From NCBI RefSeq assembly GCF_000519125.1, contig NZ_KI912582.1:273281-337280 (forward strand): 64,000 bases of DNA, in the 5' to 3' direction. Within the stretch, counting starts at the first letter, position 1. The number at the start of each line of letters is the position of its first letter. The translations under genes and the position numbers were made by a program. Source of the DNA: Desulfocurvus vexinensis DSM 17965 (GTDB lineage: Bacteria; Desulfobacterota; Desulfovibrionia; Desulfovibrionales; Desulfovibrionaceae). The notes beneath the pieces are model-generated. The model was not told the origin of the DNA, searched no databases, and worked only from the letters and a program-made list of their open reading frames with translations. Positions 45,251 to 54,648 of the stretch are shown here, in pieces.

Positions 45251-46454
45251 AGTTCGTAGCGCTGGGCGTTCTGCTGGCCGACTGAATCGGACGGCGCAGC
45301 AGAAGTTTGCGTTCACGTATCTGGCGGACGCCCCTGCCGAGGCCGCAGTGTCTCTCACAATGCCGGTGCGCCCCGAAAGCTGGCTTTCCATGTGGGGCAT
45401 TCATCCCATTTTCCAAATGAACCTTCCCGAGGGTGCGTTGCGGCTTCACCTTGCAACACTCCTGGCGAAGGCTCTCCCAGATTTTGATGATCTGGAGCTT
45501 CTGCGTGTGACCGGCTGGTCTCAGATCGGCCGACTGAGCTACGGAACCCCAGGAGACAGCCCTGGAGAAGCCCCCCGGCCCGTCAGCGTGGAGGAGATTT
45601 TGACCTACGACGGGGCTGAAGATCTTTTTCGCGAACTGCTGGAGCGGTTTGCGCCCACATCAGGGATTTCTGGCGTGCAACCCAAGGTGCTTATTCGTTC
45701 AGAGGAGGGCCGAAAGCTCTCGCCGGATCACAAGGTGTCGCTGCTGGCACCTTCGCATGTGGTCAAGACATGGGACGCGACCTATCCCGAATTGGCGCTC
45801 AATGAACATTTCTGCCTTCTGGCCGCCGCTCACGCAGGCTTGGCGGTCCCGATCTGGGAGGTTTCGGAGAACAGTCGTTTCCTGGTCGTGGAGCGCTTCG
45901 ATCTGGATGATGCGGGCAACTATTTGGGCTTCGAAGACCTCTGTGTGCTCAGTGGTGTCGGTACGGACGGGAAGTACAAAGGGAGCTATGAGCAAATCGC
46001 GAAGACCTTGAAGGATTTCATCGAGCCTGGGGCCCAGGGCCAAGCCTTGCGAGATTTTTTCAAGATGGTCGCCCTGGCGGTCGGGCTTCGTAACGGAGAT
46101 GCCCACAGGAAGAATTTTGGATTGCTCTACGCCTCTCCAATCTCGCGGCAAGGAGTACTCGCACCGGCATTCGACCAGGTGACGACAACGGCGTACCTCC
46201 CCAACGACGTCATGGCCCTGACCCTGAAAGGATCGAAGAAATGGCCGAACCGTAAGTCCTTGATCGGCTTTGCCGTTGAGGCTTGCGGTCTGGCGCCTTC
46301 AATGGCTGTAAAGGCGCTGGAAGAAGTCGAGAATGGGATTCTGCATGCCCGTGAGGCCCTGCGCGAGAAGGTCCAGGCCGGAGATTCCTTTTCAACAGTC
46401 GGCCACTTGATGCTGGCGGCCTGGGACCAGGGGCTGGCAGCGCTGGCCGACTGA
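45243..46454 (+). CDS. hipA: HipA-like serine/threonine kinase toxin
   Basis: A 403-residue protein of full HipA length with both the N-subdomain-1 (about 1-100) and the kinase core. Visible motifs: SGVQPKVLI (the phosphate-binding loop region) near residue 150, HVVKTW with the ATP-contacting Lys, NEHFCLLAAAHAGL, the catalytic loop RNGDAHRKNFGLL near 280, and the metal-binding AFDQVTTTAY. Family members phosphorylate glutamyl-tRNA synthetase or similar targets and cause growth arrest. It helps stabilise mobile elements. ATG at 45243 sits inside the hipB end. Confidence 0.9.
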   Translation: MLEVRSAGRSAGRLNRTAQQKFAFTYLADAPAEAAVSLTMPVRPESWLSMWGIHPIFQMNLPEGALRLHLATLLAKALPDFDDLELLRVTGWSQIGRLSYGTPGDSPGEAPRPVSVEEILTYDGAEDLFRELLERFAPTSGISGVQPKVLIRSEEGRKLSPDHKVSLLAPSHVVKTWDATYPELALNEHFCLLAAAHAGLAVPIWEVSENSRFLVVERFDLDDAGNYLGFEDLCVLSGVGTDGKYKGSYEQIAKTLKDFIEPGAQGQALRDFFKMVALAVGLRNGDAHRKNFGLLYASPISRQGVLAPAFDQVTTTAYLPNDVMALTLKGSKKWPNRKSLIGFAVEACGLAPSMAVKALEEVENGILHAREALREKVQAGDSFSTVGHLMLAAWDQGLAALAD

Positions 46455-46567
46455 CCTCGGACGGGGACCGCTTCTTTTACCTTGCCTCTGCGGATCCCCT
46501 AGATATCCGAAAATGTGCCCGGCGAAGCGTGGCGCATTTCCTTGCGGCCTACTCATTCTGCGTCGCG

Positions 46568-46693
46568 CTACAACTTATCTGCCTTCTGCAGCACTTCCAG
46601 GATATGCTCGAGCAACTCGCCGGGCTTGAATATCCTGGCCTGCCAACGTCTCGCCTGAACGACGACCACTTCCGCAGCAACGAGATGGCAACG
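46568..46693 (-). pseudogene. Possible remnant of a gene 3' end
   Basis: On the minus strand a 41-codon open stretch without a start reads like real coding sequence: VVVVQARRWQARIFKPGE followed by a Leu-rich helix ending KADKL and a TAG. A stop lies just upstream. I do not recognise the family. It is probably a decayed gene tail, but this rests on composition only. Confidence 0.3.
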
Positions 46694-46894
46694 TTAACAC
46701 CTCACTCTCCCTGGAGCATGATGTATCAAAACCATATATTGCTAGGGAAAGGCTGTGCAACCGGTGCAGGATACCGCTTGCCCTGATGATTATTGCCAAA
46801 GAATCGCATTGGCCTTCGGGTGATATCCATCTGGTATTACAATGGTTTTTCAAGGCGTTTCTATGACGGTATGCATAGATTATCAGGGAGGGGG

Positions 46895-46975
46895 TCATAG
46901 TGTTTTTCAGAGGTCATCATAGCCTTGTTCATAGCCGTTCATAGCCGTGTTCATAGCCATATTCATAGGCGTTTT
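46895..46975. repeat. Short tandem repeat array, unit TCATAGCC
   Basis: TCATAGCC or a one-base variant starts at 46917, 46929, 46939, 46951 and 46963, spaced 12, 10, 12 and 12 bases, with a partial TCATAG at 46895. The near-helical spacing resembles iteron-type protein sites. It lies in a gene-poor part of the island. Confidence 0.7.
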
Positions 46976-47415
46976 CAGAGATTGGCCGTAATTTTCTCCT
47001 GTATTTCTGTGCTGTTGCCAAACCTGTGTTCAGACTTGCGGGGATCACTATTCTTCACAGTGGGGTTCTCAATCGCCTCCCGCTACCGAGCGTTACAAAC
47101 AATTCGAATGGAGGGGTTGTAACGCGGGGGTATCACTCAAAAGCCTTTTCAAGACATCACAAAAAAGCCCCTCATGCCGTTTACAATCCTCATGTTTTTT
47201 CGTCACGATTTCCGCAACTCGCTCAAAGCAATCCACCAAGACAACGCAACACCATTCCCAACCGACACAAGCCGTGTTTGGCCCTTAGATTTTGGGCTGA
47301 AGGACGACTCCGCGCGCCCTCCCGGGCTAGCCGATCCGACATCGCCCCTTGCCGCCATACCTCCCTCCTGACGGTGCGGCAGATCAGCATCTCCAGGATA
47401 TGCCGCAAAGGCCTC
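46976..47415. other. Gene-poor stretch downstream of the WYL regulator gene
   Basis: About 440 bases. There are short frames on both strands, none with a ribosome site or recognisable product. One imperfect direct repeat (CCTCATG) occurs near 47,175-47,195, beside runs of A. Confidence 0.45.
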
Positions 47416-48414
47416 TCATTCGTAAGTCTTGCCGAGTTCGCGAACCTCCTCGGTCACTTGGGCCACCAATTCCCTAGGGGCCAATGCCTTTGCCTTGGAA
47501 CCGAAACTGAGCACCCAGGAGACCACTTCGGGCATGCTACGGGCGGTAAACTCCAACAACACCCTCCCGTTCTTGTATTTCGTAATCGCCTGATCCTCGC
47601 TCCACAGACGCTCCAATACGTAGGCGGCCACATCCTTCTCGAATTTCACCTTGCTCCGAAACGGCTCCTGTACCATCAGCCCGAACAATTCCGCCTTGCT
47701 CTCGGCATCGGGTTCGATGTCGAAAGCCCTGTTCTGCACCCGGACGCCCTGCAGCCGATGCACGGCGAGCATGATCGAACGCAGGGGATCGGCGGCGCCC
47801 CTGTCCGCTACACGCCATCCTGTCACATACAGGGCCTCCCGATACGAAACGAGCTGTCGCGGGGCGAAGGCGTAGGTTCTCGGCTCCGGGTTGTTTGGTG
47901 CGTGGTACGTGATTTCGCACGTCCGCTTGTCCTGGATGCCCCTTATGAGCGCCGTGATGTGCTCCTGATGCGGAGTGTAGTCGATGCGCCCCTTGAACTC
48001 AGCGACGGCCAAGGGGGTGAAGGCCTTGTCCCGTTCGTCCCGATCGGCGAGCAGGGTCGAAGCCTTGGCCACGGCACGGCGGACCTGTTCGCCAATCCCT
48101 TCCGGCAGGAGGTGCAGCACCATCGTCCGGCAGAGCTCCAACTGCTGGATCTCCTCGGCGCTGAGGGTCGTCCTGGGCGATGCCTTGGGATTCGGCATCC
48201 AGTAGATCCTTTTGCCTTTTTCGAGGCCGCTTTGTACTTCCCCACCGAAACTGCGGTCTATCTGCTCGACCATCCGCATGACGGTCTGTTTCGAGCAATG
48301 CAGCTCCCGCGAAAGCTGCGGCAGCGTGAACCTTCTGCCCGTGAACATCAGCAGGCAGTAGAGACCGAGGACCTTTTGCGAAGGGGAGCTGTACGGAGCG
48401 AGTTTGGCTGGCAT
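47416..48414 (-). CDS. WYL-domain transcriptional regulator
   Basis: A 332-residue protein. The N-terminal winged helix (about 10-65: SQKVLGLYCLLMFTGRRFTLPQLSRELHCSKQTVMRMVEQI) precedes the WYL domain (about 150-240: CEITYHAPNNPEPRTYAFAPRQLVSYREALYVTGW, with the RTYxFxPxQLV/YxxALYVTGW pattern) and a C-terminal WCX-like extension. WYL regulators commonly control defence islands and may sense nucleic acids. ATG at 48414 is preferred; GTG at 48423 has its ribosome site too close. It is transcribed away from the HIRAN gene, so it probably represses the unit to its right. Confidence 0.9.
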   Translation of the reverse strand: MPAKLAPYSSPSQKVLGLYCLLMFTGRRFTLPQLSRELHCSKQTVMRMVEQIDRSFGGEVQSGLEKGKRIYWMPNPKASPRTTLSAEEIQQLELCRTMVLHLLPEGIGEQVRRAVAKASTLLADRDERDKAFTPLAVAEFKGRIDYTPHQEHITALIRGIQDKRTCEITYHAPNNPEPRTYAFAPRQLVSYREALYVTGWRVADRGAADPLRSIMLAVHRLQGVRVQNRAFDIEPDAESKAELFGLMVQEPFRSKVKFEKDVAAYVLERLWSEDQAITKYKNGRVLLEFTARSMPEVVSWVLSFGSKAKALAPRELVAQVTEEVRELGKTYE

Positions 48415-48463
48415 GGGCGTCACTCTTCCTATGGGGCTGAATTTTCATATCCAATTTTATTTT

Positions 48464-48484
48464 CCTATATTCCGAAATATGGAA
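48464..48484. promoter_or_regulatory. Candidate WYL-regulator operator
   Basis: TTCC (48470-48473), seven bases, GGAA (48481-48484), within an AT-rich 60-base stretch in an otherwise GC-rich divergent gap between the regulator and the HIRAN gene. Adjacent TATCC and CCTATATTCC look like related half sites. Confidence 0.45.
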
Positions 48485-48586
48485 CATCTGTCAAATAGTC
48501 TGGCTCTCCCAACAAAAAATGCACGCTGAAATCGCCACCGGAACCACGCGGGTCCATATCGACGCGGCGCATGAAAGGAGGACACC

Positions 48587-48991
48587 ATGAACATCTCAAG
48601 ACGCCGCTTCCTCAGGACGATACCGGCCCTTGCCCTGCTTCTTGGGGGCGCGCCCGCACAGGGAGAGGCCCGGGAAACCATCATCAACCGTTTCTCCGTG
48701 GCCGGCTTCCAGTATTATCAGGGCCAGACGGTCCTGCCCTGGATGCGACCCGGCGAGACCCTGCGCCTGATCCCCGAACCGGGCAATCCGCACGACCGGT
48801 ACGCCGTGGAGATATACCGGGGCGGCACCAAGCTGGGGTATGTGCCCCGCAGCGATAACAGGCACATCTCCCGGTTGCTGCGGGACGGCGTCGGCCTTGT
48901 CTGCAGAGTGGAAGACGTCGGCGCTGGTGAGTCGCCCTGGAACGCCGTCAGGGTCACGGTATCGCTCCTGCAGGGAGGTCCGCCATGCTGA
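48587..48991 (+). CDS. Tat-exported HIRAN-domain protein
   Basis: A 134-residue protein. The N-terminus has a full twin-arginine signal (SRRRFLR at residues 4-10, a hydrophobic core, then APAQGEA with a cleavage-type AxA). Residues about 32-130 are a HIRAN domain: FSVAGFQYYQG, then LRLIPEPGNPHDRYAVEIYRGGTKLGYVPRSDNRHISRLL, with the conserved NPxDxxAV and GYVP motifs. HIRAN domains bind DNA 3' ends in SNF2 helicases such as HLTF, so export to the periplasm is surprising. AAGGAGG lies 6 bases before the ATG. Its end overlaps the next gene by 7 bases. Confidence 0.87.
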   Translation: MNISRRRFLRTIPALALLLGGAPAQGEARETIINRFSVAGFQYYQGQTVLPWMRPGETLRLIPEPGNPHDRYAVEIYRGGTKLGYVPRSDNRHISRLLRDGVGLVCRVEDVGAGESPWNAVRVTVSLLQGGPPC

Positions 48992-51339
48992 GGGAGACCG
49001 TCCGCAAACTGCTGGAACGCAACTGCTCGGCAGTCACGCCCCTGTTTCGCCTGCGCAGGGAGTTATGCGGCGCGCTGTTCAATCGGGCACAACTGCGGGA
49101 GCTGGGCTGGAAATTTTCGTACGGCAAGAACGGATCTGTCTGGTATGAAAAGGGGTTTCAGGAAGGCGCCCAGGACTGGACAGTGCGCCTCTTCCTGCAC
49201 AGGGAAGGATTCCTGCGCGACATCCAGGTCTTCACCGTGCATCCTGAGGCGGCCATCAACGCCATCTGGCGGGAGGAAAGCGACTTGCTACCCTGCGAAG
49301 AGCAGGTACGGGAAGAGTTTCTTTGCGGCATCCAGCGACATGCGCCCGCATCAGCCGAACATGAGATATTCGCCATCTCCGAAGGATGGACCGCAGATGG
49401 CAGCGAGGGACTTTCCGAACGCGGAAAAAGATCGCGGGTCGTCGTCGGCCGGACCGAGGCGCTTGCCGAGGACGATCCCGGAACCGCTCGGCGCTACGTG
49501 GTCGGCGTCAGCCGCTGGTCGCCGTGCCTCGAACCTGTAACCCTCGAAGCGTCGTTGGCGCATCAGGGGGCGCTCCTGGGTCTGCGCCAAGAGGCGAGCA
49601 TTCTGCTCCTGTCAGCCCTCGACTCGGATGCCGACACCGCCGATCTCTGGAATCTGGCCGGATGTGTTCTGGATTCCCTCGCTGAAAAGGCATTGGCCTT
49701 CGAGTGCTTCAAGCTGGCCACCCAGCGGGACCTCGACCATCCGAGCGCCCCCGGCAACACCTGGCTCCTGGGAATGCCTTTCTTGGAGCGGCGCCTCAAG
49801 TCCCGGGATTTCCGCGCCGCTCTGGATGTCGCGGACGACCTTCTCTCTTGCCCCGCTCCCGAATCGGACACGGACAAGCAAAAGGCCCTGGAGGCTTCAG
49901 CGCTTTGCTGCGAGGGCCTGGGCCTTCCCGACGAGGCCCGGGACCGTTTCACGTCCCTTCTTGGGGAATACCCGGACGGCCTGGTGGCCCAGCTCGGCCT
50001 CAATCGGCTCACGGAAAGGGACGGCGCGCTCCGCAAGACGGCCTTCGAACAGCAGTTGGCGGCCTTCCCCCGCATTCCCCAGGAGGTGGAAGGACCGGAC
50101 TCCTTGGCCGTCGATTTCATCGCTGGATGCGATCATGGCGATCACTGGGCGTCGCTCGTTCCGGACGTCGGGGGATTCATCGATTCCTATCTTGAAACCA
50201 TCGTGCAGGCCATGAAAGTCACCGCCGAGGCCGACTTCCCGGCGGCCATGCGTGTCCGGGGCAACTGCGACAAGGCTTTCGCCGGGTTCTACCCCGAAGA
50301 CGCCTCGTTATTCTGCCTGGCTTTGTGCACGCACGCGCCCGAGGAGCGGCGTCTCGATTTCGCATCCATGTATCCCTGCGCGACCTGGGGAGCCAGTATC
50401 GACCTGGAGCCTCTTTCCTTCGAAGAATGGGAGCGGGGAGTGGAAGGCTCCGTCGTCCTGGCAACGCCCGAAGGATTGCCGCTGACGGCATTCGTCCCGC
50501 TCTATCTCCGGAACCGCCGGGAGCTCAGGCCGGAGCACAAGTATCCGTTCATCATTTCGGGATTCGCGATGTCCGTCTACCCCGCGGAAGATCATGATTT
50601 CGAAATTTCGCAAGGCCCGCTCACGTTCGACGAGGACGGCAACGACATGGGGCCGCAGACCATCACCATGGGCACGGACCGGTCCACCCTGTTCCCTTCC
50701 TTCGAATATCCCAGTGAGTACCACTACATCCTTCCCGTCCTGAGCGTCGACTGGGTGGACTTCATGGGCAACCGGGTCTGCCGGATCACGACGCGGCACG
50801 ACACAGAGGGGGGCGCCATCCCCATGACTCTCTACGCGGGCGAACATCTGCTGGGAGACTATCTTCCGCGCAAGGGAGACGCCATCGAAGGCGCTTTGTG
50901 TCTCCAGGCCTATCTCGCATCCGGGCAGGGGGTGCCGGTCGATAGGCAGGAGAAGGAGGGGAAAAGGCTGCAACCGGGCAGGATCACCTTCTCCAGACCC
51001 GGCCAGGACCTGTTCGGGCTGATGCGGGATCCCGGGGAGCACGCGCTCAACGCGGCGAGCGGGATCAAGCGATACTCCGCCATCCCCCTGAGACTGGACA
51101 ATCAACCGCAGTTCGTCGCCGAAAGAACGAACGGGGAACGCTGTTTCGTCTACGTGTCCGAGTTCCTCCTGGACGATCGGGATTGGGATGCGGCGCACAG
51201 GGCGGCCCAAGCCCGCCTGGAAACCAGGATCACCCACCGTGAGTACCCGCTTCACATCGTCGGCGTGGGCAAGAGGCCGGTCGGAAACGGTTATTCCTTC
51301 TCGTATTACGGTTGGGATGTCTTGGATGACATGCCATGA
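48985..51339 (+). CDS. 784-residue protein of unknown family, TPR-like core
   Basis: I do not recognise the family. There is no signal peptide and no membrane segment. The N-terminal 170 residues form a mixed domain (FSYGKNGSVWYEKGFQEG). Residues about 185-350 look like helical TPR-type repeats (LLSALDSDADTADLWNLAGCVLDSLAEKALAFECFKLA). Residues about 370-780 form a beta-rich region with conserved-looking blocks (YPCATWGASIDLEPLSFEEW, FIISGFAMSVYPAEDHDFEIS, EYHYILPVLSVDWVDFMGNRVCRITTR, FSYYGWDVLDD). It is translationally coupled to the exported HIRAN protein. Composition is GC-richer than the helicase gene after it, so the two pairs may have separate origins. Confidence 0.75.
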   Translation: MLRETVRKLLERNCSAVTPLFRLRRELCGALFNRAQLRELGWKFSYGKNGSVWYEKGFQEGAQDWTVRLFLHREGFLRDIQVFTVHPEAAINAIWREESDLLPCEEQVREEFLCGIQRHAPASAEHEIFAISEGWTADGSEGLSERGKRSRVVVGRTEALAEDDPGTARRYVVGVSRWSPCLEPVTLEASLAHQGALLGLRQEASILLLSALDSDADTADLWNLAGCVLDSLAEKALAFECFKLATQRDLDHPSAPGNTWLLGMPFLERRLKSRDFRAALDVADDLLSCPAPESDTDKQKALEASALCCEGLGLPDEARDRFTSLLGEYPDGLVAQLGLNRLTERDGALRKTAFEQQLAAFPRIPQEVEGPDSLAVDFIAGCDHGDHWASLVPDVGGFIDSYLETIVQAMKVTAEADFPAAMRVRGNCDKAFAGFYPEDASLFCLALCTHAPEERRLDFASMYPCATWGASIDLEPLSFEEWERGVEGSVVLATPEGLPLTAFVPLYLRNRRELRPEHKYPFIISGFAMSVYPAEDHDFEISQGPLTFDEDGNDMGPQTITMGTDRSTLFPSFEYPSEYHYILPVLSVDWVDFMGNRVCRITTRHDTEGGAIPMTLYAGEHLLGDYLPRKGDAIEGALCLQAYLASGQGVPVDRQEKEGKRLQPGRITFSRPGQDLFGLMRDPGEHALNAASGIKRYSAIPLRLDNQPQFVAERTNGERCFVYVSEFLLDDRDWDAAHRAAQARLETRITHREYPLHIVGVGKRPVGNGYSFSYYGWDVLDDMP

Positions 51340-51403
51340 ACGGACGTTTGAAAAAGATCCCTCTGGACGCAGTCCACAGTTGCTCATGGGCTTTTTGATG
51401 CAG

Positions 51404-51432
51404 TTGTTCCTGGTTGAAATAAAAGATATAGG
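51404..51432 (+). promoter_or_regulatory. Predicted promoter of the helicase gene
   Basis: TTGTTC (51404-51409), 17 bases, TATAGG (51427-51432), about 45 bases before the helicase start, after the GC-rich preceding gene ends. Confidence 0.5.
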
Positions 51433-51476
51433 ACAATCCAAGAATCAAGCTCACCCCCTAAAAATGTCGAACAAAA

Positions 51477-54400
51477 ATGATGGGCGTATCAATGGGTTGC
51501 ACAGAGCAAAACGGAATCCCTTTTTCTAAAGGCCAACTGGTAGTCGACAAGAATAACCCAAGCCAGCAGGGGATATACACGGGGCGATGCACCAGGGCAG
51601 GCTCGCAAATCATGGTCGAAGTGCAATACCCCAATGGTAATACCGGATTTCGCCCATTAGGCGTTTTGGAAGCTCTTGAGCCAGACAAAGTCAAAACGTT
51701 GCGCGAGCAGTTTTTTGACGGAAGATTTGGAAAGCTTTCGGACCTTAAGCGCCTTATTACTTATGAAAAACTCAAAGGCACACTTCATGAGGTGATCTAC
51801 TCCATGGAGGCAGCCCAGATTGATTTCTATCCATACCAGTTCAAACCCGTCCTGAAATTCATCAATTCCCCGACCGAGCGTCTTATTTTGGCAGATGAGG
51901 TCGGTTTGGGGAAAACGATTGAATCCGGCCTCATCTGGATGGAGATGCAAGCCCGCTACCAGTCCAACAGGCTGCTTGTGATCTGCCCTAAAATTCTCGC
52001 TGAGAAATGGCATGAAGAGCTGCGGAACAAATTCCTGCTCGATGCGCGTATTATTGATTTCAAGGGATTTCGTGACGAAATCAAAGAACTCAAAAAGAAT
52101 GGTCCCGACTATCCCTTCATCCTCATCGGCACTTATTCAGGCCTTCGCCCGCCAAAAGACTCGAGGGAAAGCCTCAATCAGCCTCCTGAAGATAAGCCGT
52201 CGGAGTATCCTAAGGCTGAACTCTTAAGGGAGCTCAGGTTTTGGGATGAGGATTACCCTCCCCTGGACATGGTTATCTTTGATGAAGCGCACTATATGCG
52301 CAACCAGGCGACAACGACCTTCCATCTTGGCGAAAATATCTCGGCCAGCGCCAGGGCCGTCCTTTGCGTTTCGGCAACGCCGGTTAACAACAGCAACATT
52401 GACCTGCATAGCTTGCTGCGCCTTATTGATGAGGACTTTTTCGCCACCCAGGCCAGCTTCGAGGATTTAGTGGCCATGAACCGACCTGCCGTCCACGCGG
52501 GCAACGCACTGGCGCAAGCCCCTGTGGATGTCGAGACGCTCATGACCTCAGTACAGGGAATGGCCAAAAGCAGATACATCAAAGAAAACAGGCTATTCGA
52601 CCAGTTCATAAAGCATTTGGAATCACTCTCGCACTCGGGATTCAAAGATGTGTCTCTACTGGCTAAGTGCCAGGATATTGCAGAGAAATTAAATCTTCTT
52701 GGTGCATACATCAATCGAACACGCCGTGTGCAGGTCAAGGAAGAGCGGGCTGTGAGGAAGCCTCATGTTGTTGCCTTGGAGTATACTCCAGAAGAGATGG
52801 AGTTGTACCAAGCAATCCTCAAGGTTGTCCGACTAAGGTGTAAAAAGAACAAGAAACCATTTCACGTTTTTCAGGTGATGGGATTGCAGCTTATGACTGC
52901 GAGTTGCCTGCCTGCATTCTCTCATCGAATTCTTTCGGATGAGCTATTTGCCGACGAAAATTTGCATCAAGAGGCATTTGGAGGAGAAGGATTTGAGAAG
53001 AGCTCTGCAGCGTCCATCAGCGGCGAGGACATAAGTAGAATTAGGCAGCTCCTCTCCTACGATTTTGAAAAGAATGACAGTAAGTTCAAGGCACTTGTAG
53101 ATGTTCTTCGCAAGGAGCCTAAAGAAAAAATAATAATCTTCGCCTATTATCGCCCGACATTAGCCTACCTCCGCAGGCGGCTGGTGGCCCTGGGCGAAAG
53201 CGTAACCATCATCCATGGCGGAATACCCATCGAAAATCGCTGGGAAGAGCTGGATCGTTTCAAGGATCCGAACGGTCCTCGAATCCTTCTCGCCTCGGAA
53301 GTGGGGAGCGAAGGCATAGACCTCCAGTTTTGCCGGATACTAGTCAACTATGATCTCCCATGGAATCCGATGCGGGTTGAGCAGCGAATTGGCCGTATCG
53401 ACCGCGTGGGCCAGAAGGCGAAAAGCCTTTCCATTGTTCACTTCAAAGTAAGCAACACAATCGAGGAGCGAATTCACGAGCGACTACACGAAAAACTTGA
53501 AGCTTTCAGCAGCAGCTTGGGCGACCTCGATGATGTCATTGGAGAAGAAGTAAAGCAGCTAACTATAGATTTGCTCAGCAATGAACTGACCCCGGAAGAG
53601 GAACGAAATAAAATATCTCAAACTCAAACAGCGATAGAAAACCGTCTCGTACTGATCAAGACTCTAGAAGAGTCAGGTGATGCCTTGGTTGCTCTTTCTG
53701 ATTACGTACAGAAGAAAGTTGAGGAAGACCGAGGCAAAGGGCGATTCGTGCAAGCTGATGAACTCGAAAACTATGTTGCTGATTTCTTCGGCAGGTATTT
53801 TAAGGGCACTGAAGTAAATTACAATACCCCTTTCCCTGGTTGCCTCTTAATCAGGTTCTCTGAGGAGGCCCGAGCATCATTAGGCGATTTCATTCAAGGG
53901 GACAGGTCGCTCAGCGCGCGTCCTCTACGGCAGAAAGAATTAGCGCTTTCTTTCAGCAGGGAAGTTCTTCAAAGACTATCCCAAAAGCAAAAGAGAAATA
54001 TTAATTTCGTGAACCATCTTTCTCCAATGATTCGCTGGATCACGAAAATCAACAAAGATAAGGAACATGATTTATACAAACTGGCGGCAGTGACCGTTCT
54101 CAAAGCCAGCATTCCTAACGGAGTGTATCTCTATCGTATTGAACGCTGGGTTATGAAAGGACTTTCTAGCGTTGAGAAACTGTCTTATGCCATGATCTGC
54201 CTAAAAACAGGAGCACTCTATTCCATCAATGAAACAGAGAAAATATTTCAAGAAGTATTGACCTCTGGAGATGACTGGCCATATCGCGATTACGACAGAG
54301 ATTTGATGATGATGCGATTTGATTCTCTTGAGTCATACATGCAGAAAATGTTTAGCGAAGAAGTGACTCAGTTTGAAATTGAGAACGAAAGTGTTCTGCA

Positions 54401-54635
54401 AATCAAGACACAGCGCGTTACTGGGATTTTTGACCGAAGGATAGAGCAAGATAAACGACGTCTGCAGACATTGGTAGAGTCAGGAAGAGAAGAGCGTGTG
54501 ATTCGCATGGCTCAAGGTCGGCTCAATAAGGCGCAGGAGAACAAGGCGAAGCGGCTCAATTCTCTGCGGGCAAGCGCTGAAATCTTGCCCGATACCGAGC
54601 CTGTCGCCGTTGGGTTGGTTCAGGTCGGAGCATGA
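51477..54635 (+). CDS. SNF2/RapA-type helicase
   Basis: A 1052-residue protein. Residues about 15-70 look like the small beta-barrel (KOW/Tudor-like) opening of RapA-type helicases (KGQLVVDKNNPSQQGIYTG). Helicase motifs follow: I ADEVGLGKTIESGLI near 140, II IFDEAHYMRN near 265, III LCVSATPVNN, IV IIIFAYYRPTLAYLRRRL with IHGGI, V GSEGIDLQF, and VI RVEQRIGRIDRVGQ. The last 400 residues are helical and charged, without a recognised nuclease. DrmD-like DISARM helicases and DpdE have a related core, but no methylase, PLD protein or queuine-type enzyme lies nearby. It is AT-richer than its neighbours. Starts at 51477 or 51492 are possible. Confidence 0.9.
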   Translation: MMGVSMGCTEQNGIPFSKGQLVVDKNNPSQQGIYTGRCTRAGSQIMVEVQYPNGNTGFRPLGVLEALEPDKVKTLREQFFDGRFGKLSDLKRLITYEKLKGTLHEVIYSMEAAQIDFYPYQFKPVLKFINSPTERLILADEVGLGKTIESGLIWMEMQARYQSNRLLVICPKILAEKWHEELRNKFLLDARIIDFKGFRDEIKELKKNGPDYPFILIGTYSGLRPPKDSRESLNQPPEDKPSEYPKAELLRELRFWDEDYPPLDMVIFDEAHYMRNQATTTFHLGENISASARAVLCVSATPVNNSNIDLHSLLRLIDEDFFATQASFEDLVAMNRPAVHAGNALAQAPVDVETLMTSVQGMAKSRYIKENRLFDQFIKHLESLSHSGFKDVSLLAKCQDIAEKLNLLGAYINRTRRVQVKEERAVRKPHVVALEYTPEEMELYQAILKVVRLRCKKNKKPFHVFQVMGLQLMTASCLPAFSHRILSDELFADENLHQEAFGGEGFEKSSAASISGEDISRIRQLLSYDFEKNDSKFKALVDVLRKEPKEKIIIFAYYRPTLAYLRRRLVALGESVTIIHGGIPIENRWEELDRFKDPNGPRILLASEVGSEGIDLQFCRILVNYDLPWNPMRVEQRIGRIDRVGQKAKSLSIVHFKVSNTIEERIHERLHEKLEAFSSSLGDLDDVIGEEVKQLTIDLLSNELTPEEERNKISQTQTAIENRLVLIKTLEESGDALVALSDYVQKKVEEDRGKGRFVQADELENYVADFFGRYFKGTEVNYNTPFPGCLLIRFSEEARASLGDFIQGDRSLSARPLRQKELALSFSREVLQRLSQKQKRNINFVNHLSPMIRWITKINKDKEHDLYKLAAVTVLKASIPNGVYLYRIERWVMKGLSSVEKLSYAMICLKTGALYSINETEKIFQEVLTSGDDWPYRDYDRDLMMMRFDSLESYMQKMFSEEVTQFEIENESVLQIKTQRVTGIFDRRIEQDKRRLQTLVESGREERVIRMAQGRLNKAQENKAKRLNSLRASAEILPDTEPVAVGLVQVGA

Positions 54636-54648
54636 GGGAGGGTATCAA

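Noticed and set aside
46529..46786. An 85-codon plus-strand frame downstream of hipA
   Set aside because: The minus-strand frame over the same bases looks more protein-like (listed as a possible remnant). The plus frame has no ribosome site.
47026..48498. A 490-codon plus-strand frame opposite the WYL gene
   Set aside because: It is antisense to a clear WYL regulator and has no recognisable domain or ribosome site.
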